From positions 558,001 through 622,000 of the forward strand of contig NZ_WSRW01000002.1 in assembly GCF_009770985.1 (NCBI RefSeq): a stretch of DNA of 64,000 bases. The letters run 5' to 3'. Below are positions 9,533 to 18,326 of this stretch, piece after piece (within the stretch, counting starts at the first letter, position 1; every line of letters starts with the position of its first letter). A model generated the notes under the pieces. It searched no databases. It saw only the letters and a program-made list of their open reading frames with translations, and was not told the DNA's origin. Position numbers and translations under genes: made by a program. This DNA is from Mucilaginibacter lacusdianchii (GTDB lineage: Bacteria > Bacteroidota > Bacteroidia > Sphingobacteriales > Sphingobacteriaceae).

Positions 9533-9791
9533 GTTCTCCGTTGATTAGTTTAAAAATAAATAAGCTAAGGGAAACAGGTTTAAGTTAAAGGTTATAATTG
9601 CTTTGTGATTGTAATACAAATATAACTACAAATTGCCTTACTATCGTCATTAAAGTATCATCTATTTAACCGCTAGTTAATAGATACAAACAAAGCATAA
9701 ATATCAAAACCCCTTGCTATAAGTAAATATAACACTATGATTTGTATTATACAACAACTTAAAGCAAAGGGTTTTTAGTAAAAATTAAGGG

Positions 9792-10373
9792 TTATTGTAC
9801 CCATTTAACCTTTTCTTCCAATGGCACCTTACGTTGCCCGGCTGGATGTTCGTCGGTATAACCCAGGTACAGAACACCCATTACCTGATCATCTGCACCT
9901 AAACCTAAAAACTCTTTCATTACAGGTTTCAAAGCAGCACCACCAGTGCTCCAGAAGCTGCCAATGTTCAAGGAAGCTGCACCTAATAAGATATTTTGTA
10001 TGGCGCAGGCTGCTGCAGAAATTTCTTCAAAAACAGGCAGCTTAGACAACTCGCCGCGGTGCATAACAGCTATAACTACGTGCGATGCTTTGTTGCCCAT
10101 ATTCATCAGGTTGTTATATGTAGCAGGGTTAAAAGTATCTTCGGTAGCTTGCTGCTTATACAACTCAGCATGCTGATGGCAAAACTGCTCTGGGTTTTCG
10201 TAAACCACGAAGCGCCAAGGCTCGGTATAGGCATGTGTTGGCGCCCAATCGGCCAGTTCCAGCAGGGCGGCTACTTGTGCATTAGGTATTTTCTGACCGT
10301 TCATTGTGCCCGGCTTAATAGTGCGGCGCGTTTTAATGACTTCGGCTATAGCTGAAAAAGTTTGATTATCCAT
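9792..10373 (-). CDS. Nitroreductase family protein (FMN-dependent)
   Basis: The protein of about 193 residues has the nitroreductase fold signatures: RRTIKP near the N-terminus for FMN phosphate binding, DWAPTHAYTEPWRFVV, then SAAACAIQNILLGAASLNIGSFWSTG, and LGYTDEHP at the C-terminus. It resembles the YdjA/TM1586-like short nitroreductases that reduce nitro or quinone compounds with NAD(P)H. The start at 10373 (MDNQTF) is chosen over the upstream ATG at 10406 because it matches the family length and avoids overlap with the neighbouring gene. The 10406-10909 gene lies just upstream in the same direction, so they may be cotranscribed. Confidence 0.87.
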   Translation of the reverse strand: MDNQTFSAIAEVIKTRRTIKPGTMNGQKIPNAQVAALLELADWAPTHAYTEPWRFVVYENPEQFCHQHAELYKQQATEDTFNPATYNNLMNMGNKASHVVIAVMHRGELSKLPVFEEISAAACAIQNILLGAASLNIGSFWSTGGAALKPVMKEFLGLGADDQVMGVLYLGYTDEHPAGQRKVPLEEKVKWVQ

Positions 10374-10405
10374 ATTTACGTTTTGTATGGCGCAAAAGTA
10401 AAACA

Positions 10406-10909
10406 TTAATCTATCAAATCATCTGAAACTAACCGTTTCATGAATGCCATCAGTTGGCTTTTTTCAGCGTTGAAAGACAAAATCATCATGCCATACATAA
10501 ACAAAAACAGCAGCACCGGAATAAACACAAAGCCAGAGAACTGGTGCTCACTTACTTCACTAACAGCAATACCAATAAATGCAAATACGAAAATGGCCGT
10601 AAACATGAGGCAAAAAGCTGTTGCAAACGCATTTAATTTAACAACTATAATTACATTGCCGCTATCAGTTACGTTTTTAATTTCAATGCTTCCTTCGGGT
10701 GCAAACGAATTCCGGTAGTTAATAATGGGATTAACAGTTAATAAATTATTAAACCGCACCCCTTCATACCCAGAGCGTTCTATGTGCTTTCGTTTGAATG
10801 GGTTACCAGGTGGTACAGGCCGATGAACATACGAATAAAATCTTTCTATTATCAAGTCATGTGTCAGCTCTGTTTTTAGCTCTACACGCTCGTATGGGAA
10901 CAATTTCAT
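10406..10909 (-). CDS. Hypothetical protein with two membrane segments
   Basis: This 167-residue protein is not recognised. The first 95 residues are polar. Two hydrophobic segments follow (about 96-116 and 127-147, rich in Phe, Val and Ile), then a charged C-terminal tail ending SDDLID. It is probably an inner-membrane protein with a cytoplasmic N-terminal domain. It precedes the nitroreductase gene in the same direction with a 32-bp gap and could share its transcript. Confidence 0.6.
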   Translation of the reverse strand: MKLFPYERVELKTELTHDLIIERFYSYVHRPVPPGNPFKRKHIERSGYEGVRFNNLLTVNPIINYRNSFAPEGSIEIKNVTDSGNVIIVVKLNAFATAFCLMFTAIFVFAFIGIAVSEVSEHQFSGFVFIPVLLFLFMYGMMILSFNAEKSQLMAFMKRLVSDDLID

Positions 10910-10959
10910 ATCATACTTTAGAGATAATAGTTAACGTATTGTTACCCTATCTAAAACAA

Positions 10960-10995
10960 AAATACTCCATACTATATATAGTATGGAGCATTTTT
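10960..10995 (-). terminator. Terminator of the E1 fusion gene
   Basis: A perfect 24-bp palindrome (10965-10988, core CTCCATACTATA) is flanked by A-runs on the left and T-runs on the right. Read on the minus strand it follows the stop codon at 11012 by 23 bp. Confidence 0.75.
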
Positions 10996-11011
10996 GTTTG
11001 CTGTGCTTAAC

Positions 11012-13441
11012 TTAAAATATAGCCGGATACTTAGCCGGATTGCTATCATTCATCATCGCATAAACCGCTTCTATTACATCATCTACGGACGGCTTGCTAA
11101 AGTAATCACCATCTGAACCATACGGCGGTCGGTGTTCTTTGGCGCAAAGCGTTCTAGGCGCTGCATCCAGGTAATTGTATCCGCCCTGCTTTTCAAGCAC
11201 CTGCTGCAAAATATAGGCGGACCCACCACCAGGAACGTCTTCATCTACCACCAGCAACTTGTTGGTTTTTTGAAGTGATTTTACGCAAGCCTCGTCCAAA
11301 TCAAATGGATAAAGCGTCTGCGGATCTACTACTTCAATGTTGATATCCATAGCTTTTAACTCTTCAGCGGCTTCTAATACGATACGCAATGTTGAGCCGT
11401 AGGATATCACCGTAATGTCGGTACCTTCTGTTAACAGCTCGGCTTTGCCTAAAGGCACAGTGAATTCGCCGATGTTTTCGGGTAATTTTTCTTTCAGACG
11501 ATAACCGTTCAGGCTTTCTATCACCATGGCTGGCTCGTCGCCTCTTAATAAAGTATTGTACATACCGGCAGCCTGGGTCATATCACGCGGCACGCAAATG
11601 TGAAAACCACGCAAGGCATTTAACAAGGCCCCCATGGGTGAACCAGAGTGCCAAATACCCTCCAAACGGTGACCGCGGGTACGAACGATTAAAGGCGCTT
11701 TTTGGCCACCACGCGTGCGATAGCTAAGGCTGGCAATGTCATCGCTTAATACGGTGATGGCATAAATCCAGTAATCTAAATATTGTATCTCGGCAATAGG
11801 TCGCAAGCCTCGCATAGATAAGCCCATACCCTGCCCGATGATGGTTGATTCGCGAATTCCGGTGTCGGTTATACGCAAGTCGCCGTACTTGGCTTGTAGG
11901 CCTGCAAAACCCTGGTTAACGTCACCAATAGCACCAACATCTTCGCCGAAAGCTACAATGCTCTTGTCGCGCGCAAAGTTGGCGTCAAAGCAGGCATTTA
12001 ATATTTCACGACCATCCAGCATTTTCACATCCGAAGCGTATTGCGCCGGCACAACAGGCACCTTTAACGGCGACAGCGGCGTGTCGGTAAACAACTTTGA
12101 ATTGTAACGCTCTGCGTTCAGCTCATTCTCTCGGTTTAACCATTCCAGCAGAACTTTTCTTTCATCAAAATCCTCTTTGGCCGTTAAACGCAACGCTTTA
12201 CGCGCTGAATTAACAATATCGCGTCTTCCCGGATCAATACAGGCACGCAAAGATGGCGCTATTTTCTTCACTTCGGCAATTGCAGATTGCTCGGCCAGTT
12301 GCTCAATTAAAGCGGCCGCCTCACTTACTTCTGCCTTTATCTCGGCCGAAAGCTCGTTCCAGGCTTCGCGCTGACAATTGCGTACATATTTTTTAGCGGT
12401 TTCTTCCAGTTCTTCCAGTTCCTGCTCGGTAATGATGGCTGATGCTATCATCCAATTGCGCATTTGCAGCAAGCAGTCATGCTCTGCTTCCCAAGCCAAT
12501 CGCTCAGCCGGTTTATACCGCTCGTGCGAACCTGATGTAGAATGGCCCTGCGGCTGCGTCATCTCCGTAACGTGAATCAGCACTGGTACATGCTCGTTAC
12601 GGCATAGGTTGATGGCATGTGTATAGGTTTCACACAAGGCTACATAATCCCAACCCCTTACTTTAAAAATCTCGTAACCGTTGGTTCCGGCCTCACGCTG
12701 AAATCCGCTTAGTGCTTCAGAAATATCTTCTTTAGTGGTTTGCAGCTTGGCTGGTACCGATATGGCATAAGCGTCATCCCAAATGGAAATAGCCATTGGT
12801 ACTTGTAATACACCAGCGGCATTAAAAGTTTCCAGGAATAACCCTTCTGAGGTAGCTCCGTTACCTATTGTACCAAAAGCAACCTCGTTACCATTAACCG
12901 AAAACTGTGTTAAGTAATCCAGTTCCTTATTTTCGCGATACAGCTTTGAAGCATAGGCTAAACCTAGTAAGCGCGGCATAGCACCGCTGGTGGTTGATAT
13001 ATCTGACGAGCAATTCATGGTTTCGGCCTGGTTTACCCAGGTACCATCGGCATTCGCAAACCTCGTAGCGTAGTGACAATTCATTTGGCGGCCAGCCGAG
13101 GCTGGATCTTTTTCAATATCCGGGTGTGCATACAACTGGGCAAAGAACTCCTTAATAGTACTCATGCCCGTAGCAAACATAAAAGTTTGATCGCGATAGT
13201 AACCGGCGCGCCAGTCGCCTTTGCGAAAAGCTTTAGCCATAGCTATCTGAGCCACCTCTTTACCGTCGCCAAAAATGCCAAACTTGGCCTTACCCGTAAG
13301 TACCTCTCGCCTCCCTATTAGGGCAGCCTGCCTGCTCTCGTAACCGATACGGTAATCATTAATGACGATTTTACGGAAATCATCAAAACTCAGCTCACTT
13401 GAAGTAAAATCTCCGCTGGCCGGTAATGTGCTTTCTGGCAT
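11012..13441 (-). CDS. 2-oxoacid dehydrogenase E1, fused alpha and beta subunits
   Basis: This 809-residue thiamine-diphosphate enzyme combines both E1 chains of a 2-oxoacid dehydrogenase, probably branched-chain type. The alpha part (1 to about 400) holds the ThDP/Mg motif GNGATSEG at 193-200 with WDDAYAIS near 221-228. The beta part (from about 470) holds GEDVGAIGDVNQGF, the transketolase pyrimidine-binding region with ITDTGIRESTIIGQG, and the C-terminal domain with VVDEDVPGGGSAYILQ. E1 decarboxylates the oxoacid and passes the acyl group to lipoyl-E2. Bacteroidota commonly carry this fused form. No E2 or E3 gene is adjacent. It is monocistronic with its own terminator. Confidence 0.9.
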   Translation of the reverse strand: MPESTLPASGDFTSSELSFDDFRKIVINDYRIGYESRQAALIGRREVLTGKAKFGIFGDGKEVAQIAMAKAFRKGDWRAGYYRDQTFMFATGMSTIKEFFAQLYAHPDIEKDPASAGRQMNCHYATRFANADGTWVNQAETMNCSSDISTTSGAMPRLLGLAYASKLYRENKELDYLTQFSVNGNEVAFGTIGNGATSEGLFLETFNAAGVLQVPMAISIWDDAYAISVPAKLQTTKEDISEALSGFQREAGTNGYEIFKVRGWDYVALCETYTHAINLCRNEHVPVLIHVTEMTQPQGHSTSGSHERYKPAERLAWEAEHDCLLQMRNWMIASAIITEQELEELEETAKKYVRNCQREAWNELSAEIKAEVSEAAALIEQLAEQSAIAEVKKIAPSLRACIDPGRRDIVNSARKALRLTAKEDFDERKVLLEWLNRENELNAERYNSKLFTDTPLSPLKVPVVPAQYASDVKMLDGREILNACFDANFARDKSIVAFGEDVGAIGDVNQGFAGLQAKYGDLRITDTGIRESTIIGQGMGLSMRGLRPIAEIQYLDYWIYAITVLSDDIASLSYRTRGGQKAPLIVRTRGHRLEGIWHSGSPMGALLNALRGFHICVPRDMTQAAGMYNTLLRGDEPAMVIESLNGYRLKEKLPENIGEFTVPLGKAELLTEGTDITVISYGSTLRIVLEAAEELKAMDINIEVVDPQTLYPFDLDEACVKSLQKTNKLLVVDEDVPGGGSAYILQQVLEKQGGYNYLDAAPRTLCAKEHRPPYGSDGDYFSKPSVDDVIEAVYAMMNDSNPAKYPAIF

Positions 13442-13556
13442 ACATTATTTGTTTAGGCCGTAAAAATAAAAAATTCTATTTTGTTTTACAGTAACATCCT
13501 ATTTACAGCACACGTATAATGACACGAATATTATTAGGTATTTTAAACCATTAAAT

Positions 13557-13564
13557 TATATTTG
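13557..13564 (+). promoter_or_regulatory. TAnnTTTG -7 box before the DUF1573 gene
   Basis: TATATTTG matches the Bacteroidota -7 consensus and ends 19 bp before the ATG. No good TTTG -33 box is visible at the usual spacing. Confidence 0.4.
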
Positions 13565-13583
13565 TGTCTATCAAACAACTAAT

Positions 13584-13976
13584 ATGAAAAAGTTACTTAT
13601 ATTATGTGCAGTAATTCTTGGATTTGCTTTTACTGCATCAGCACAAGACAGCCAAAAAGCTGAATTTAAGTTTTCTGAAGAAAAACATGACTTTGGAAAA
13701 ATTGCACAAGGCAAACCGGTAACCACTGTGTTTGAATTTACCAACGTTGGCCAGGAGCCGTTGATTCTGACTGATGTTAGACCAACTTGCGGTTGTACTA
13801 TTGCCGACTTTACCAAAACACCTGTTAAAAAAGGAGACAAAGGCTCTATCAAAATTACTTACAGTGCTGCTGCACCCGGTGCATTTTCAAAAGCTATTGT
13901 AGTAACATCAAACACCAAAACCCCTAACAAAACACTTTATATTGTAGGCGAAGTAATTACCCAACCTACACGATAA
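13584..13976 (+). CDS. DUF1573 domain protein, secreted
   Basis: The 130-residue protein has a signal peptide (KKLLILCAVILGFAFTASA, cleavage near residue 20) and one DUF1573 immunoglobulin-like domain. The domain is marked by HDFGKIAQGKPVTTVFEFTN and the Cys pair in PTCGCTIADFTKTPV. DUF1573 proteins are abundant in Bacteroidota and exported, but their function is unknown. The CGC motif could bind metal or form a disulfide. The gene is monocistronic, with a hairpin terminator 24 bp downstream. Confidence 0.88.
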   Translation: MKKLLILCAVILGFAFTASAQDSQKAEFKFSEEKHDFGKIAQGKPVTTVFEFTNVGQEPLILTDVRPTCGCTIADFTKTPVKKGDKGSIKITYSAAAPGAFSKAIVVTSNTKTPNKTLYIVGEVITQPTR

Positions 13977-14000
13977 GTAAAAGATAATTTACATATGGAA

Positions 14001-14025
14001 AAGGCGCATTTTATGCGCCTTTTTT
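14001..14025 (+). terminator. Rho-independent terminator after the DUF1573 gene
   Basis: Perfect 8-bp stem AAGGCGCA / TGCGCCTT with a 5-nt loop, followed by a T-run. Confidence 0.88.
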
Positions 14026-14063
14026 GTTTTTATAATAGGATATTATCTTTATAACTTTGCTGC

Positions 14064-15293
14064 ATGCCAAAAATCTCTCAAAAAGGGCAACACATGCCAG
14101 CGTCGCCTATACGGAAACTTACGCCGTTTGCCGAAAAAGCCAAACAAGAAGGTAAAAAGGTTTATCACTTGAATATTGGTCAGCCGGATATCGAAACACC
14201 GGAAGGCATGCTGAACGCCGTTAAAAACATCGATTTTAAAGTTTGGGCCTATACTGCATCGGAAGGTACATCATCATACCGCAAAAAACTGACCGAGTAT
14301 TATAACAAGCTAAATTATAACATAGCGCCCGAAAACATTATAGTAACCACTGGGGGATCGGAAGCAATAACTATTGCCATGAGTACTTGCCTTAATCCTG
14401 GCGATGAAGTAATTATTCCGGAGCCGTTTTATGCCAATTACAACGGCTTTGCCTGCCAAAGCGATGTAGTAGTAAAACCAATTTTATCTTTTATAGAAAA
14501 TGGCTTTGCATTGCCTGCTATTAGTGACTTTGAGAAGCTGATTACAGATAAAACCAAAGCTATCATCATCTGCAATCCTAACAACCCAACTGGTTACCTG
14601 TATTCTAAAACCGAGATGGAAGCTTTAAAAGAGCTGGTATTAAAGTACGACTTATACCTGTTTGCTGATGAGGCTTATCGTGAGTTTTGCTATGATGGCC
14701 GAGAGTTTACATCGCCTATGCATCTGAGTGGATTGGAAGAAAATGTGATTGTGATGGATACGGTAAGCAAACGCTACAGTGCCTGCGGTGCACGTTTGGG
14801 CTGTTTAATTACCAAAAACAAAGAAGTACTGGTAGCTGCATTGAAATTTGCACAAGCACGTTTAAGTCCGGGTATGATAGAGCAGATTGCTGGCGAAGCC
14901 GCCGTTGATACACCTGATGCTTATTTTGAAACAGTTAACGTAGAATATACTCACCGCCGCGATGTTTTGGTGAATGCCCTTAACCAAATGGATGGCGTAT
15001 TTTGCCCTAATCCGGGCGGCGCTTTTTATGTAGTGGCCCGTTTACCAATTGATAACGCCGACAAGTTTTGCCAGTGGATGCTGGAAAGTTTTAGCTACGA
15101 AAATCAAACGGTAATGATGGCACCGGCTACAGGCTTTTATAGCACACCGGGCGCTGGCCAAAATGAAGTACGCATGGCCTATGTATTAAATCAAACCGAT
15201 TTAAAAAGTGCGATGACTTGTTTACAGGAAGCTTTAAAAGTGTACCCTGGAAAAACAGAAAGCAAAACCACTATTGCTAGCTTACAAAGCTAA
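14064..15293 (+). CDS. Pyridoxal-phosphate aminotransferase, class I/II (aspartate-type)
   Basis: This 409-residue fold-type I PLP enzyme shows the standard landmarks in order: TTGGSEAI (about 95-102), which binds the PLP phosphate; NPNNPTG (171-177); DEAYREF (about 202-208), with the Asp that contacts the pyridine nitrogen; the Schiff-base Lys at about 236 in TVSKRYSACGARLG; and the same segment's Arg for phosphate. It most resembles aspartate/aromatic aminotransferases, which move an amino group to 2-oxoglutarate in the cytoplasm. Exact substrate preference is not certain. It lies just upstream of ssrA, with its own terminator between. Confidence 0.88.
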   Translation: MPKISQKGQHMPASPIRKLTPFAEKAKQEGKKVYHLNIGQPDIETPEGMLNAVKNIDFKVWAYTASEGTSSYRKKLTEYYNKLNYNIAPENIIVTTGGSEAITIAMSTCLNPGDEVIIPEPFYANYNGFACQSDVVVKPILSFIENGFALPAISDFEKLITDKTKAIIICNPNNPTGYLYSKTEMEALKELVLKYDLYLFADEAYREFCYDGREFTSPMHLSGLEENVIVMDTVSKRYSACGARLGCLITKNKEVLVAALKFAQARLSPGMIEQIAGEAAVDTPDAYFETVNVEYTHRRDVLVNALNQMDGVFCPNPGGAFYVVARLPIDNADKFCQWMLESFSYENQTVMMAPATGFYSTPGAGQNEVRMAYVLNQTDLKSAMTCLQEALKVYPGKTESKTTIASLQS

Positions 15294-15318
15294 TCGGCTA
15301 GATTTATAGTATTTGTAA

Positions 15319-15350
15319 GGGGGCTGCCATAATGTATGGCCACCCCCTTT
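15319..15350 (+). terminator. Terminator of the aminotransferase gene
   Basis: Stem of GGGGG (15319-15323) with CCCCC (15343-15347), and inner GCCATA with TATGGC, interrupted by a 2-nt bulge on each side, then TTTT. Confidence 0.75.
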
Positions 15351-15423
15351 TCAGTATATACGTTATCGGTACAGGCAAACTGTCAGATAAAAATTGAAAA
15401 TTACAAGTATGGCCCAAAGTTTG

Positions 15424-15431
15424 TATATTTG
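15424..15431 (+). promoter_or_regulatory. TAnnTTTG -7 box upstream of ssrA
   Basis: TATATTTG, 49 bp before the mature tmRNA 5' end, fits a promoter giving a short leader that is then processed. A -33 box is not clear. Confidence 0.4.
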
Positions 15432-15480
15432 TAATCACATTACTTTTTAAGTTTTGTCAAGTTAAGAAAAGACAACAAAT

Positions 15481-15848
15481 GGGGTCGACCGGAATTGACA
15501 GGATGGAGATAAGTAAGTAAGCATGCAGCGCGTTGGGTGAATTAGCGCTTAAATCTGAACGCTCAAACTTACAAATGGCGAAAATAACTACGCCTTAGCT
15601 GCCTAATTTAGAATTAGCATAGCTTTTGTCCCGCCGGTTTTCCGTTTCATCGGATCGGCATACGGGGCATCGACAGATGAAACTGGTTTGCTTAAGGTGT
15701 GATAAGCGAACGAGATAAAGCACCTACGGAAGACGGTACAGGTGAGCCACTGACCTTCCCCTTCCCGACAACTGAACAGAGCTAAGCATGTAGAAAGCTT
15801 ACCTTATACCATGTTTGGACGAGGGTTCGAATCCCTCCGGCTCCACCA
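15481..15848 (+). ncRNA. ssrA: Transfer-messenger RNA (tmRNA)
   Basis: tmRNA rescues stalled ribosomes and tags the nascent protein for proteolysis. The 5' end GGGGTCG pairs with CGGCTCC next to the 3' CCA to form a 7-bp acceptor stem with G-U pairs. The T-arm is visible as GAGGGTTCGAATCCCTC. The tag frame begins at 15577 and reads GENNYALAA with stop TAA at 15604-15606, the tag type known from Bacteroidota. Pseudoknot-like GC-rich stems fill 15620-15770. The last 17 bases serve as the attachment site of the island to the right, and integration leaves the gene intact. Confidence 0.95.
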
Positions 15849-15849
15849 A
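15832..15849 (+). repeat. Left attachment site (attL), end of ssrA
   Basis: TCCCTCCGGCTCCACCAA, identical to 38581-38598. It covers the 3' end of tmRNA plus one base. The identity stops on both sides, giving an 18-bp core. Confidence 0.92.
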
Positions 15850-15868
15850 GTAGGTATCAAAAACCACT

Positions 15869-15903
15869 AAAACCCTTCAAACGCTATGTTTGAGGGGTTT
15901 TTT
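15869..15903 (+). terminator. Terminator for ssrA supplied by the island
   Basis: A 14-nt arm (15869-15882) pairs with 15888-15901 with one G-U pair around GCTAT, followed by T's. It lies 20 bp inside the island and would replace the ssrA terminator displaced by integration. Confidence 0.85.
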
Positions 15904-15956
15904 GTTGCATTTTGGTTTGATTTGCTCGCCGTTGAACGGCCATTTTGGTGACTATT

Positions 15957-15994
15957 CTGGTGAGCAGGTCATTTTACACTAAGTTGCTCACCAG
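15957..15994. repeat. Inverted repeat, candidate integrase arm-type sites (left end)
   Basis: CTGGTGAGCA (15957-15966) and TGCTCACCAG (15985-15994) are exact reverse complements. The shared core GGTGAGCAGG and the nearby TTACACTAAGT recur at the right end (38516-38525 and 38462-38472). Confidence 0.6.
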
Positions 15995-16094
15995 AAGGTA
16001 TTAAACTAATTGATTATCAACATGTTCAGCGAGTGAACATCTTGTTTGAATTATGCTGCGAAGTTACTTTTGTTTAACTTTTAACAGCTTTTTT

Positions 16095-17312
16095 ATGACT
16101 AAAAATGTCGCTATTCTCTTTTATCTGAAAAAGAGAGCAAATGCCAAAGAGCAGAAAGTTCCGGTTTACATGAGGATTACCGTGGACGGACAACGTGTTG
16201 AACTTGCAACCGGTGAAAGAATTGAGCCCAAATTATGGGATCCAAGTGAAGGACGAGCCAAAGGAAGGACGCCTGAGATCGAGGAAGTTAATTCAACGCT
16301 GAGCAGACTTGAGATGAAAATTAATGATACGGCCCGCTATCTCAAGGATTACGATGAAGAAATCACGGCTGAGAAAATCAAAAACCGGTATCTAGGTAAA
16401 ATCGAAAAGCCGATGATGTTAGTGGAAGTGTTTCAAGAGCATAACCGAAAAGTGATGGCCCTTGTGAACCGTGAGTTTGCTCCCGCAACTGCCACTCGTT
16501 ATGAAACAACCTTGAAACATACCATTGACTTTATGCAGTGGAAGTACAGTAAGAAGGACATCCGTGTTAAACAGATAGATCACCATTTCATTACTGAATT
16601 TGAGTTTTACCTACGATCTATAAGAAAGTGTAACAACAACTCGGCTTTTAAGTACATCAAAAACTTTGGAAAGATCGTCCGTATCTGCCTTGCTAATGGC
16701 TGGATAACTATCAATCCCTTTTTAAATTACAAGATACGGATCAAAAAAGTCGACCGCCCCTTTCTTTCTAAGGAAGAGCTTGACCTAATGGCCTCTAAAA
16801 AGTTTCTAAGCACTAGGCTGGATCAGGTCAGGGACATTTTTTTGTTCAGCTGCTATACAGGACTGGCCTATGTGGACGTACAAAAGTTAAAGCGTTCAGA
16901 AATTGTTCGTGGCTTCGACGGGGAGCAGTGGATTTTTACTAGCCGTCAGAAAACTGACACGCCGTCCCGCATTCCTTTACTACCTTATGCACTATCTGTC
17001 ATTGATAAATATCGGGATCATCCACAATGCGAAAACGAAGACCGGCTTTTGCCAATACTAAGCAATCAGAAAATGAATGCCTATTTAAAGGAAATAGCAG
17101 ATCTGTGCGGTATCGATAAAGACCTGACCTTTCATATCGCCAGGCATACATTTGCAACCACCGTCACCCTGTTAAATGGTGTACCCATAGAAAGCGTTTC
17201 TAAGATGCTTGGGCACTCTAACATCAAAACCACTCAGCACTACGCACGAATTCTGGATTTGAAAGTTGCTGAAGATATGGGGGCGTTAAGAAAAAAGCTA
17301 CAATCAAGTTAA
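16095..17312 (+). CDS. Tyrosine recombinase (integrase) of the island
   Basis: This protein of about 405 residues should catalyse integration and excision at the ssrA 3' end. The N-terminal part (VAILFYLKKRANAKEQKVPVY) matches the Arm-DNA-binding domain of Bacteroidota integrases, the middle is the SAM-like core-binding domain, and the C-terminal part is catalytic. Visible catalytic residues are HIARHTF (His and Arg II), LGHSNIKTTQHYA (His III and the nucleophile Tyr, about residue 383). The usual Arg I position (TGLR) reads TGLAYVDV, so Arg I is replaced by Ala, as noted for IntDOT-like enzymes. The start at 16095 (MTKNVAIL) fits the family better than 16053. The gene is immediately inside attL. 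Confidence 0.93.
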   Translation: MTKNVAILFYLKKRANAKEQKVPVYMRITVDGQRVELATGERIEPKLWDPSEGRAKGRTPEIEEVNSTLSRLEMKINDTARYLKDYDEEITAEKIKNRYLGKIEKPMMLVEVFQEHNRKVMALVNREFAPATATRYETTLKHTIDFMQWKYSKKDIRVKQIDHHFITEFEFYLRSIRKCNNNSAFKYIKNFGKIVRICLANGWITINPFLNYKIRIKKVDRPFLSKEELDLMASKKFLSTRLDQVRDIFLFSCYTGLAYVDVQKLKRSEIVRGFDGEQWIFTSRQKTDTPSRIPLLPYALSVIDKYRDHPQCENEDRLLPILSNQKMNAYLKEIADLCGIDKDLTFHIARHTFATTVTLLNGVPIESVSKMLGHSNIKTTQHYARILDLKVAEDMGALRKKLQSS

Positions 17313-17378
17313 GGTAAATCACATTGTTAAAAACTTGATTTCAACTTTGTAACATCAAGTCTTAAATAAGAAAAAAAA

Positions 17379-17900
17379 ATGAAAGCACTGAATATAAGCA
17401 ATGATGATATTGCAGAAAGAATATACCTCGTTAGAGGAATTAAGGTAATGTTAGACAGGGATTTAGCAGATTTATATGGAACGATACCCAAGCGCTTACG
17501 GGAACAGGTCAAGCGAAATATCGAGAGATTTCCTCAGCACTTTATGTTTCAACTGACTGAGGAAGAAGTTGATGCTATGGTATCGCAAAATGCGATACCA
17601 TCACGGAAACATTTGGGTGGAAGCTTACCCTTTGCCTTCAGTGAACATGGCATTTTAATGTTAGCAAACGTGATTAAAAGTCAGCGTGCAATTGAAATGA
17701 GCATAAAAATTATTGAAGTCTTTGTGAAATTTAGAGAAATGCTGATTTCCCAAAAAGACATGTTACTTAAATTCGAACAACTTGAAAAATTAGTCGTTCA
17801 GCATGATGACAATATTGCAGCAATATTTCAGGCGTTAAAGCAATTAATACAGCAAAAAAATGAGCCACGTGAGCCTATAGGATTTAATTTTAAAAAATAA
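17379..17900 (+). CDS. ORF6N domain protein
   Basis: The 173-residue protein has an ORF6N (KilA-N-related) DNA-binding domain over residues 8 to about 90, with VRGIKVMLDRDLADLYG and the conserved block AFSEHGILMLANVIKS. A helical C-terminal segment rich in Gln/Lys/Glu follows (coiled-coil-like, 120-165). Such proteins are frequent on phages and integrative elements of Bacteroidota and are thought to bind DNA. A 25-bp palindrome lies inside the coding region (17577-17601), and two further palindromes lie just after the stop, so self-regulation is possible. It follows the integrase gene by 66 bp. Confidence 0.85.
   Translation: MKALNISNDDIAERIYLVRGIKVMLDRDLADLYGTIPKRLREQVKRNIERFPQHFMFQLTEEEVDAMVSQNAIPSRKHLGGSLPFAFSEHGILMLANVIKSQRAIEMSIKIIEVFVKFREMLISQKDMLLKFEQLEKLVVQHDDNIAAIFQALKQLIQQKNEPREPIGFNFKK
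17577..17601. repeat. Palindrome within the ORF6N gene
   Basis: ATGGTATCGCA, AAA, TGCGATACCAT: perfect 11-nt arms. Same layout as the two palindromes after the gene. Confidence 0.6.
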
Positions 17901-17901
17901 G

Positions 17902-17953
17902 GTATCACATTTGTGATACTATTAAGGGGTCGCAAATTGCGACCCCTTAATAG
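17902..17953. terminator. Two back-to-back palindromes after the ORF6N gene
   Basis: GTATCACA..TGTGATAC (17902-17919) abuts a second palindrome with 17-nt perfect arms (17919-17935 and 17937-17953, core GGGGTCGCAA). Either may terminate transcription. There is no long T-run, so a protein-binding role is also possible. Confidence 0.55.
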
Positions 17954-18012
17954 AGATATATCGAGCTAATAGATCTCAGGAAAAGAACCGTTTTATTATA
18001 TTTGAGGATATT

Positions 18013-18189
18013 ATGTCAGAGGTAATAAAAACTGAGCAACAATATAGTGCTGCTATGGCTCGCGTATATGAGCTTATGCAGGCTGATAATGATGAAGGCT
18101 CAGCAGGATATGCTGAACTTGAGGCATTAAGTTTACTGGTAAAAAACTATGAGTTAGCTCATTACCCCATTCCTTCTTCTAATTCATAA
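18013..18189 (+). pseudogene. HigA-type antitoxin, N-terminal remnant (58 residues)
   Basis: The 58-residue frame starts MSEVIKTEQQYSAAMARV and contains EALSLLVKNYELAHYPIP. This matches the N-terminal lead-in of HigA antitoxins, which normally runs straight into an XRE helix-turn-helix of about 50 residues. Here a TAA follows the YPIP block and no HTH coding sequence follows in any frame I checked. No HigB toxin gene is adjacent. It is best read as a truncated antitoxin, although a short functional peptide cannot be excluded. Confidence 0.6.
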
Positions 18190-18326
18190 AGCGGAAAATT
18201 ATAATCGGCCATAGTTTGGATTCCGTTAAAGGACAACGTTCGACTAGACGTAATAAAATTAGCTTGTGTAGCAGCAAGCGAAGCGACATAGACATTTTGC
18301 CGCCTGCCACTGCTACTTGGCGATAC

